From NCBI GenBank assembly GCA_947178655.1, contig CAMWZB010000076.1, forward strand, positions 1-5,583: 5,583 bases of DNA, in the 5' to 3' direction. This stretch comes from an uncultured Porphyromonadaceae bacterium (lineage in GTDB: Bacteria; Bacteroidota; Bacteroidia; Bacteroidales; Muribaculaceae). A program made the translations under genes and the position numbers. Positions within the stretch are counted from its first letter, which is position 1; each line of letters starts with the position of its first letter. Positions 1 to 5,166 of this stretch are shown piece after piece. Under the pieces are notes generated by a model. It saw nothing but the letters and a program-made list of their open reading frames with translations, was not told the origin of the DNA and did not search any database.

Positions 1-1000
1 AACATTCCTGCCAGTTCAATTTAACATATGCACCGTGATTTCGGCTTGACCCGTTATAACCACGTTTCTTATATGGGATATAGGTTAGAACGGTCACACC
101 GTTAGTATGTGTTTTTAACATATCAGCATGGAACAACAACACATCAGCAGGGCGTGAATTGGTGTAGTACATCAGTAACGCTGTATCTAAATACAGTTGC
201 TGTAATGAACGGTTACGATAGCCAGTAGGGTTAATAATAGTACCGCTAAGACTTTCAACCGCTTTGAATTGTTCCAGTGTAAGCACTTTGTCTGTTTCCA
301 CCCCAGTAGAAATCTTTTTAGGCGCATCGATTCTAAATTTGTAGGAAATTTTTTGTGTGCTTTTACCACGCCCTTTAGCCACATTAATAACGTGCAATAA
401 GGTCGCGTTGAGATTTTTGTAATTTGCGCCACCTTTGACAATCTTAACCCAACTGGCAAAATCAGACAGTTGAGCATCACCAACATCAGTTAACGGAGTA
501 TCAGCAATCGCAACACCATTACACATTGGTTTCGCAAAGTAGGTTACTTTACTCTTTGCGCTTTTGTGATTTTCCCCCAAAAGATTGTGGAGCAACGACA
601 CATAAAGTTGATAGTTGCAAGTGGGATTTTTCTTTTGCTCATCTATCAGCATCACAATGAAATCAGATAGAGTAAGCACAGGGTTAGGAGCTATCCCAAT
701 CTGTAAGGCACTTATAAACTCATTGGGTGTTGTGATTTGTGGATTGGTTAACAATTCCTCACAGCGCAACTGGAGTGCATCTAAAAGTTCATTATTAGCC
801 ACATCGATTGAGGTTAACTGTCCCTCAAAGCGCTTAGTCTTTTTATTCCAGCGGTTACGACTGGGCGCGGTTATTCCCTCAATCGGAATAGAGGGGCGCG
901 GAGAGGTAGTGCCTTTGTAGCGACATTCTACGCTCCACGTTCCTTTAGCCTTGCCACTGGGCGAGGGCGTAAAGGCGAATGTAAGTTGATTGTTTGCCAT
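1..1000 (-). CDS. Tyrosine-type site-specific recombinase (integrase), C-terminus cut by the window edge
   Basis: Reading the minus strand from the ATG at 1000-998 gives 333 open codons with no stop, running off position 1, so the C-terminal part is missing. Residues 1 to about 85 (MANNQLTFAFTPSPSG...) look like the arm-DNA-binding domain of Bacteroidota integrases. Residues about 105-215 are a helical, SAM-like core-binding region. The catalytic domain begins near residue 240 (LTLEQF). R283, in YTNSRPADVLLF, fits the box I catalytic arginine, although family members usually have TG before that position. K311/K312, after a beta strand (VTLTYIPYKKRG), fit the catalytic lysine region. The HxxR box and the tyrosine nucleophile would lie outside the window. 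Related proteins are usually around 400 residues. The gene points away from a tRNA gene 232 bp upstream, as expected of an integrase that recombines its element into that tRNA. Its AT-rich codon use (TTA, AAT, GAT) differs from the genes at right. No exact TAnnTTTG promoter was found directly upstream. The family call is firm; the element type (ICE, prophage or island) cannot be told. Confidence 0.88.
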   Translation of the reverse strand, partial: MANNQLTFAFTPSPSGKAKGTWSVECRYKGTTSPRPSIPIEGITAPSRNRWNKKTKRFEGQLTSIDVANNELLDALQLRCEELLTNPQITTPNEFISALQIGIAPNPVLTLSDFIVMLIDEQKKNPTCNYQLYVSLLHNLLGENHKSAKSKVTYFAKPMCNGVAIADTPLTDVGDAQLSDFASWVKIVKGGANYKNLNATLLHVINVAKGRGKSTQKISYKFRIDAPKKISTGVETDKVLTLEQFKAVESLSGTIINPTGYRNRSLQQLYLDTALLMYYTNSRPADVLLFHADMLKTHTNGVTVLTYIPYKKRGYNGSSRNHGAYVKLNWQEC

Positions 1001-1057
1001 TTCTTTAAACTCTTTGGCAATGAATAAAGAGATTAGGTAACCAGTTAGCCCCCTTGT

Positions 1058-1083
1058 CAGCTAACAAATTCAGCTAACAAATT
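1058..1083. repeat. Perfect tandem duplication of a 13-bp unit
   Basis: CAGCTAACAAATT occurs at 1058-1070 and again, unchanged and without a gap, at 1071-1083. A related inverted piece (GTTAGC, 1044-1049) lies just to the left and can pair with GCTAAC at 1060-1065. The position in the non-coding arm beside the integrase gene makes these candidate arm-type binding sites for the integrase N-terminal domain. They could instead be operator half-sites controlling the integrase. Confidence 0.6.
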
Positions 1084-1127
1084 TGTGGTTTTAGGGGGTT
1101 GTAGTTGGCAACCTCATCGGCTCATAT

Positions 1128-1179
1128 TGTTTCAGTTGAAAAAATCAATACCACAAAATTGACTTAACCAACTGAAACA
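1128..1179. repeat. 11-bp inverted repeat with 30-bp spacer
   Basis: TGTTTCAGTTG at 1128-1138 is the exact reverse complement of CAACTGAAACA at 1169-1179. A shorter nested pair (TCAAT 1145-1149, ATTGA 1158-1162) lies inside the spacer. The wide spacing argues against a simple transcription terminator and suits a pair of protein-binding sites in the attachment region. Confidence 0.5.
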
Positions 1180-1193
1180 CCGTCAATTGCGAA

Positions 1194-1223
1194 AATAGCA
1201 ACCTTTAATATAAGGCTGCTATT
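1194..1223 (-). terminator. Candidate tRNA-Ala terminator hairpin at the element junction
   Basis: AATAGCA (1194-1200) pairs with TGCTATT (1217-1223). After one mismatch, CCTT (1202-1205) pairs with AAGG (1212-1215), leaving a 6-base loop. On the minus strand the stem lies 9 bases past the tRNA 3' end, and its last bases merge into a short T run (TTTT, 1195-1192). The stem is AT-rich and the T run short, so termination would be modest. It may instead belong to the recombination site. Confidence 0.4.
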
Positions 1224-1232
1224 CTATGATAG

Positions 1233-1255
1233 TGGAGTATAGCGGACTCGAACCG
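1233..1255. other. Probable attachment-site core in the tRNA 3' end
   Basis: Elements that integrate at tRNA genes usually carry a copy of the 3' end, often from the T loop to the discriminator base, so that the tRNA stays functional. Here the element side begins right after the discriminator base, so the T-arm and acceptor 3' strand are the expected core. The matching copy at the far end is outside the window; the limits given are inferred, not seen. Confidence 0.4.
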
Positions 1256-1306
1256 CTCACCTCGACACTGCCAGTGTCGCGCTCTAGCCAGATGAGCTAA
1301 TACCCC
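1233..1306 (-). tRNA. tRNA-Ala, anticodon GGC
   Basis: The minus strand folds into a complete 74-nt cloverleaf. The acceptor stem is GGGGTAT/ATACTCC with discriminator A at 1233, and the D stem is GCTC/GAGC. The anticodon stem is CGACA/TGTCG around the loop CTGGCAG, and the T stem is AGCGG/CCGCT around the loop TTCGAGT. The anticodon GGC reads GCC (and GCU). The G3:U70 wobble pair in the acceptor stem, the main identity signal for alanyl-tRNA synthetase, is present and supports alanine independently. The 3' CCA is not encoded (the template continues ACT), so it must be added by the CCA-adding enzyme. The 3' half is the likely integration target for the element immediately downstream, and the tRNA remains intact. 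Confidence 0.95.
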
Positions 1307-1320
1307 TTGCTTTTGCGATG

Positions 1321-1328
1321 CAAAGGTA
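1321..1328 (-). promoter_or_regulatory. Bacteroidota -7 box for tRNA-Ala
   Basis: TACCTTTG on the minus strand matches the Bacteroidota -7 consensus TAnnTTTG and ends 14 bases before the tRNA 5' end, which would give a leader of only a few bases. Upstream, only a weak -33 candidate (TCTG, 18 bases away) is visible. The identical octamer serves the divergent operon about 100 bp away. Confidence 0.6.
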
Positions 1329-1399
1329 GAAACATTTTTTTGAATACAGACTATGTTTTTGCGACTTTAACCTATATTATGGATTTTATACACTATTTT

Positions 1400-1433
1400 A
1401 TTGCGGTTAATTGAAAAATTTCTTGTACCTTTG
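1400..1433 (+). promoter_or_regulatory. Bacteroidota-type promoter for the namZ-symporter-WYL operon
   Basis: TACCTTTG at 1426-1433 is an exact match to the -7 consensus TAnnTTTG. ATTG at 1400-1403, 22 bases upstream, is a plausible -33 element (consensus TTTG), slightly far. A start of transcription near 1440 is expected, leaving a leader of about 80 bases before the ATG at 1520. It is the only full -7 match seen ahead of the three-gene operon. Confidence 0.65.
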
Positions 1434-1519
1434 AGAAATTTTCTACGGAATGTAACGCGCAGCTTGCTGTGGCAGTTATTTTTCAACCTATTACGAACCA
1501 ATTATTAAGACCTGTTTTG

Positions 1520-2698
1520 ATGAAGAAAGTATTATTTGCCGCCTTGTGCGTCATCTTGATGTCCATCGGTTCGATGGCTCTGAGGGCTGATGAACACGTC
1601 GTAGTGGGTGCTGCCCGCAGCGATGTATGGAAGCCGATGCTTGATGGAAAGCGTGTGGCTCTGTTCTCGAATCATACCGGCATGGTTGGCGACCGTCACA
1701 CTGTGGACGAGCTTCTGGCCGGAGGTGTTAAGGTGACGACACTCTTCTCGCCTGAACACGGTTTCCGCGGCACGGCCGATGCCGGTGAGCATGTTGCCGG
1801 AGGCATAGACGCCGCAACCGGACTGCCTGTCGTGAGCCTCTACGGTCCTAAGGACCAGCGCACCCCCTGGGAAGATATCATCGGTGACTTCGACGTCATC
1901 GTATGCGACATTCAGGATGTCGGTCTGCGCTACTACACCTATTACTGCACGATGCTCGAACTGATGAATGTCGCCGCCGAGTACGGTAAGGACTTCGTCG
2001 TATTCGACCGTCCGAATCCTAACGGAATGTATGTCGACGGCCCCATTCTGGACATGAAGTATGCCTCGGGCGTAGGACGCCTGCCCATCACCATCGTGCA
2101 TGGCATGACCCTGGGCGAACTTGCCAAGATGATCAACGGCGAAGGCTGGCTCAAGGGTGGTGCCAAAGTACCCCTCGAAGTGGTGCCTTGTCTCAACTAT
2201 ACACATCAGACCCGCTATGAACTGCCCGTGGCTCCCTCGCCCAACCTGCGGACTATGAAGGCCATCTACCTCTATCCCTCGACCTGCTACTTCGAGGCAA
2301 CCCCCGTGAGCCTTGGACGAGGCACGGACATGCCTTTCGAATGTTACGGACATCCCGGCATGAAAAACCGCACGTTCGAGTTCACTCCCCGCAGTGTCCC
2401 CGGCGCCAAGAATCCGCCGCAACTCGACAAGCGCTGCTACGGTGTTGACCTCAGAGGCCTCGATGACGACGACATAATCGCCAAGGGAATCAATCTTGAA
2501 TATCTGATTGACGCCTACAACGACCTCAAGCCCGATGACAAGTTTTTCCGCAGCTTCTTCGAACTTCTCATCGGACGCGGCGATATCCGCAAGATGATTG
2601 AAGAAGGACGCAGCGCCGACGAAATCAAGGCCACATGGGCTGATGATGTCGCCAAGTTCAAGGCTCAGCGCAAGCCATATCTCATCTACGCCGAATAA
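1520..2698 (+). CDS. namZ: Secreted exo-beta-N-acetylmuramidase, NamZ/DUF1343 family (GH171)
   Basis: This is a full-length 392-residue protein of the DUF1343 family, whose characterised member NamZ removes MurNAc one unit at a time from the non-reducing end of peptidoglycan fragments. Residues 1 to about 23 (MKKVLFAALCVILMSIGSMALRA) form a signal peptide. Cys10 lacks a lipobox, so a soluble periplasmic enzyme is likely. Family motifs appear in order: NHTG (51-54), TLFSPEHGFRG (74-84), DIQDVGLRYYTY (130-141), DRPNP (163-167), HGMTLGELA (194-202), SPNL (240-243), a GRGT/PFE block (266-274), and a C-terminal helical end with FFELLIG (346-352) and QRKPYL (383-388). E79 and H194 stand in the most conserved motifs and are plausible active-site residues, but this is not proven here. 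The start at 1520 is chosen because it begins the signal peptide exactly; an in-frame GTG at 1469 would bury it. It is the first gene of an operon, with 9 bases between its stop and the symporter start. Such pairs are linked to MurNAc salvage in Bacteroidota, including Tannerella forsythia. Confidence 0.9.
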   Translation: MKKVLFAALCVILMSIGSMALRADEHVVVGAARSDVWKPMLDGKRVALFSNHTGMVGDRHTVDELLAGGVKVTTLFSPEHGFRGTADAGEHVAGGIDAATGLPVVSLYGPKDQRTPWEDIIGDFDVIVCDIQDVGLRYYTYYCTMLELMNVAAEYGKDFVVFDRPNPNGMYVDGPILDMKYASGVGRLPITIVHGMTLGELAKMINGEGWLKGGAKVPLEVVPCLNYTHQTRYELPVAPSPNLRTMKAIYLYPSTCYFEATPVSLGRGTDMPFECYGHPGMKNRTFEFTPRSVPGAKNPPQLDKRCYGVDLRGLDDDDIIAKGINLEYLIDAYNDLKPDDKFFRSFFELLIGRGDIRKMIEEGRSADEIKATWADDVAKFKAQRKPYLIYAE

Positions 2699-2707
2699 GT
2701 CTGAATC

Positions 2708-4177
2708 ATGGCACAGTCAACTATTGTCATCATCACTATCGCGGCATATTTCGTGCTGCTCTTCGCCATATCGTATTTCGCCTCGCGCGGAAGCGACAAC
2801 TCTACTTTCTTCACCGGCAACCGCCGCACTCCGTGGCCTGTGGTGGCCTTCGCCATGATAGGCGCGGCCATATCGGGAGTCACATTCATCTCTGTCCCCG
2901 GTATGGTTGTGGCCAAGGGCTACGCCTATTTGCAGATGGTGCTGGGGTTCATCGTGGGCTACTTCTGTATAGCGTTCGTGCTTGTGCCCATGTTCTATAA
3001 GCGCAATCTCATATCCATCTATGGCTATCTTGAGGAGCGCTTCGGCACGTCGACCTATCGTGCCGGTGCGTGGCTGTTCTTCATATCCAAGATGCTCGGG
3101 GCTGCCGTGCGCTTCTTTGTGGTCTGCGCCGTGCTCCAGCTTCTGGTGTTCGAGCCTATGCACATACCATTCATATTCAACGTCATCGTCACCATCGGCC
3201 TGATATGGCTCTATACGGTGCAGGGTGGAGTGAAGACCCTCATCTGGACGGATACGCTCAAGAGTTTCTGCCTCATCATGTCGGTGATACTGTGCATCTA
3301 CTTCGTGGCCCGCAATCTTGGATTCTCCTTCGGTGAGATGACCTCGGCCGTGGCCGATCATCACACGGCGCGGATGTTCTTCTTCGACAATCCCAAAGAA
3401 GGCACATACTTCTGGAAGCAGTTCATAGCCGGTGTGTTCATGGCTATCGCCACCAACGGCCTTGACCAGGACATGATGCAGCGCAACCTCGCCTGCCGCG
3501 ATACCGGACAAAGTCAGAAGAATATGATAGTCAGCGGCATCACCCAGTTTTTCGTCATCGCCCTCTTTCTCATCCTCGGCACTCTGCTGGTGATATATAT
3601 TGACAACAAGGGTATCGCCATGCCGGAGAAAAGCGACGAACTCTTCGGTCTGGTCGCAACTCATGCGGATATGCCGGTCATAGTTGGAGTGCTGTTCGTC
3701 CTCGGACTCATCTCGGCGGCCTACTCGGCGGCCGGGTCGGCGCTGACATCGCTCACAACTTCGTTCACAGTCGACATTCTCGGTGCTCACAAGAAAGACG
3801 ATGCCAAAGCTGTGACTCGCACACGCAAGGCCGTGCACGTGGCCATGTCGGCTTGCATGGGCCTGGTCATCATCGCATTCTACTATCTCAGCGATCAGGA
3901 TGCCATTTCGGCAGTGTACACTCTGGCATCCTACACCTATGGTCCTATCCTGGGCCTCTTCGTCTACGGCATGTTCTGGCGCAAGCCTGTGCATGACCGC
4001 TGGGTGCCTGCGGTCTGCGTGGCAGCTCCTGTCGTGTCATGGATCACACAGAAACTTCTGATGGACTGCTTCGGCTACGAGACCGGCTTCGAGCTCCTGC
4101 TGATGAATGCCCTCTATACCATCATAGGCCTGAGGCTGCTTTCGATAGGCCGCAAGAAACCTGAGACGGCGGCCTGA
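2708..4177 (+). CDS. Sodium:solute symporter (SSS family), probable peptidoglycan-sugar importer
   Basis: This is a complete 489-residue inner-membrane protein with about 13 hydrophobic segments (roughly 5-25, 45-68, 74-97, 117-148, 154-170, 180-202, 237-257, 275-298, 322-356, 374-393, 402-425, 432-450, 461-481). That topology and length are usual for SSS transporters, which couple Na+ entry to uptake of sugars, amino acids or other solutes. The family signature YTVQGGVKTLIWTDTLK (169-185) is clear. The segment GSALTSLTTSFTVD (343-356) matches the helix that carries hydroxyl residues of the conserved Na2 sodium site. The N-terminal residues FFTGNRRTPWP (34-44) are also typical. The substrate cannot be read from the sequence. 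Because it follows namZ by 9 bases, MurNAc or a muropeptide fragment is the best guess, by analogy with the T. forsythia MurNAc transporter MurT. No Shine-Dalgarno sequence precedes the start. Its stop codon overlaps the next gene. Confidence 0.9.
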   Translation: MAQSTIVIITIAAYFVLLFAISYFASRGSDNSTFFTGNRRTPWPVVAFAMIGAAISGVTFISVPGMVVAKGYAYLQMVLGFIVGYFCIAFVLVPMFYKRNLISIYGYLEERFGTSTYRAGAWLFFISKMLGAAVRFFVVCAVLQLLVFEPMHIPFIFNVIVTIGLIWLYTVQGGVKTLIWTDTLKSFCLIMSVILCIYFVARNLGFSFGEMTSAVADHHTARMFFFDNPKEGTYFWKQFIAGVFMAIATNGLDQDMMQRNLACRDTGQSQKNMIVSGITQFFVIALFLILGTLLVIYIDNKGIAMPEKSDELFGLVATHADMPVIVGVLFVLGLISAAYSAAGSALTSLTTSFTVDILGAHKKDDAKAVTRTRKAVHVAMSACMGLVIIAFYYLSDQDAISAVYTLASYTYGPILGLFVYGMFWRKPVHDRWVPAVCVAAPVVSWITQKLLMDCFGYETGFELLLMNALYTIIGLRLLSIGRKKPETAA

Positions 4178-5079
4178 TGAACCGCGAACTCACGGCACGC
4201 TGTATATGGCTGGTCGACACCATCAGCCGGTATGGACGCATCACCCGGCAGCAGCTCGACCAGTGCTGGAGTAAGTCGCGTTTCGGCGACGGAAGCGGCC
4301 ATGGATTGCCGCGCCGGACATTCTGTCGCTACCGTGAGGCCGCCGAAGAACTTTTCGACATCGTTATCGAGTGTGATCCGTCGACCTACGAATACTTTAT
4401 CGATGACAGCGGTGCTCCGCGGACTGCTGTGTCGAAGTGGCTTCTCGACTCGGCCGTGACTAATGAAGTGCTCTCTCAGAGCCGTGACGTGTCGGAGCGT
4501 ATATTCGTAGAGCCGGTCCCTTCGGCGCGAGAGCATCTTGCACCGGCCATAGAGGCGCTGCGGCAGAATCGCAGCATAACCTTCGACTATCAGGCTTTCA
4601 ACCGCGATACACCGACTCTCGGAGTCGTGCTTGAGCCGTACTTCATGAAGCTCTTCCGTCAACGCTGGTACATAACCGGACGAAACGTTGCCGACGGGCG
4701 TATCAAGACTTACGCGCTTGACCGCATGGCCTGCCTGCGGCTGAATACATCGGTCTTCGAGCCTGACCCGGCTTTCGACCCTTGCGAGTATTTCCGTCAT
4801 TCGTTCGGTATCGTGGCAGGCGAGGGCGAGCCTCTTGATATCGAGATCCGGACAGGTCCTGTTCAGGCCAAGTATCTCAGGGCATTGCCCCTGCACCACT
4901 CACAGAGCGAGCAAGTGCATGCCGGCTACTCGATATTCAGCTACCGCATGCGCATCACTCCCGACCTTGTCGAGGAACTGCTTTCGCATGGCCCGTCGAT
5001 CGAGGTTCTCTCTCCTCCCGAACTGAGGCGCGGCATCGCCGATGCTCTCAGGACTGCGCTAAGACAGTATGAAGACTGA
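4177..5079 (+). CDS. WYL-domain transcriptional regulator
   Basis: This 300-residue protein has the typical Bacteroidota WYL layout. Residues 1 to about 75 form a winged-helix-like DNA-binding region (IWLVDTISRYGRITRQQL, then RRTFCRYREAAEELFDIVIEC). The WYL domain spans about 118-190 and contains RWYITG (163-168), where the naming triad W-Y-L appears as W-Y-I, and the conserved YALDRM (179-184) with R183. The C-terminal region (about 218-297) fits the WCX extension that often assists oligomerisation or ligand contact. WYL domains bind small ligands, nucleotides or single-stranded nucleic acid and control the attached DNA-binding domain. The ATG shares its A with the symporter's TGA stop (TGATG at 4175-4179), so translation is probably coupled and the regulator is made with the enzymes it likely controls. 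The ligand is unknown; a MurNAc-derived signal is a guess from context. The family call is firm and the target inferred. Confidence 0.87.
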   Translation: MNRELTARCIWLVDTISRYGRITRQQLDQCWSKSRFGDGSGHGLPRRTFCRYREAAEELFDIVIECDPSTYEYFIDDSGAPRTAVSKWLLDSAVTNEVLSQSRDVSERIFVEPVPSAREHLAPAIEALRQNRSITFDYQAFNRDTPTLGVVLEPYFMKLFRQRWYITGRNVADGRIKTYALDRMACLRLNTSVFEPDPAFDPCEYFRHSFGIVAGEGEPLDIEIRTGPVQAKYLRALPLHHSQSEQVHAGYSIFSYRMRITPDLVEELLSHGPSIEVLSPPELRRGIADALRTALRQYED

Positions 5080-5090
5080 TATAAGTATAG

Positions 5091-5138
5091 ACGTGACACA
5101 TCCCGCGAATGCATTATGCCTCGCGGGATGTGTCGCGT
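5091..5138. terminator. Strong hairpin between convergent genes, likely bidirectional terminator
   Basis: The arm at 5091-5108 pairs with 5121-5138 over 18 positions. Fourteen form a perfect GC-rich stem (GACACATCCCGCGA, 5095-5108), followed by one T/G wobble and three further pairs. The loop is 12 bases (5109-5120). It begins 12 bases past the WYL stop codon and lies 28 bases beyond the stop of the convergent transporter gene, so it could end transcripts from both sides. Neither side has a clear run of T residues, so it is not a textbook intrinsic terminator; it may act by pausing or by protecting mRNA ends. Confidence 0.65.
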
Positions 5139-5166
5139 ATGCCGGCACAGCGTAGAGCAGTGCCGC

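Larger units (their letters stand above)
1..1232. mobile_element. Terminal segment of an integrative element inserted at tRNA-Ala
   Basis: An integrase gene, a repeat-rich non-coding stretch and a tRNA 3' end lie in that order, the standard layout of one end of an integrated element. The base composition shifts from AT-rich here to G+C-richer coding DNA beyond the tRNA. The boundary at 1232 is inferred from the tRNA end; the crossover probably lies within the tRNA 3' half, so the exact junction is uncertain by tens of bases. The other end and the cargo lie left of the window. No second copy of the tRNA 3' end was seen between 1 and 1232. Confidence 0.72.
1001..1232. other. Non-coding attachment-region arm between integrase and tRNA
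   Basis: No credible coding sequence lies in these 232 bp. The stretch is AT-rich and crowded with small repeats: a perfect tandem 13-mer, an 11-bp inverted repeat with a 30-bp spacer, a 10-bp palindrome (ACAAATTTGT, 1077-1086), a small hairpin (GGTTG 1097-1101 with CAACC 1109-1113), and a hairpin next to the tRNA end. Tyrosine-recombinase att sites commonly carry repeated arm-type sites for the integrase N-terminal domain, plus sites for excisionase or host bending proteins. Assigning this stretch to that role is inference from position and repeat density. Confidence 0.55.

Noticed and set aside
187..486. Minus-strand 99-residue open frame inside the integrase
   Set aside because: It is in a different frame from the integrase reading frame, which is continuous across the same bases and carries the recombinase motifs.
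615..920. Plus-strand 101-residue open frame opposite the integrase
   Set aside because: It is antisense to the integrase N-terminal and core-binding region, with no domain or promoter support.
1044..1083. Possible CRISPR-like or iteron array from the tandem 13-mers
   Set aside because: There are only two copies, adjacent with no spacers, and no cas or replication gene is nearby; an attachment-arm repeat fits better.
1450..1455. Start-stop mini-ORF (ATGTAA) in the namZ leader
   Set aside because: A start codon followed at once by a stop is easily met by chance in AT-rich DNA; there is no ribosome-binding sequence or sign of leader-peptide control.
1469..1519. GTG-initiated N-terminal extension of the NamZ gene (17 extra residues)
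   Set aside because: The ATG at 1520 begins a textbook signal peptide (MKKVLFAAL...); the extension would put polar leader residues before it and has no ribosome-binding support.
1532..2422. Long minus-strand open frame opposite namZ (296 residues)
   Set aside because: It is antisense to a clear conserved gene, its protein is rich in His, Arg and Gly with no recognisable domain, and it arises from codon bias in the real frame.
2717..3994. Long minus-strand open frame opposite the symporter (425 residues)
   Set aside because: The predicted protein is extremely rich in His, Glu and Arg, the mirror of membrane-protein codons; no domain or start signal was seen.
4114..4899. Minus-strand open frame opposite the WYL gene (261 residues)
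   Set aside because: It is a shadow of a gene with clear WYL motifs, with no recognisable domain of its own.
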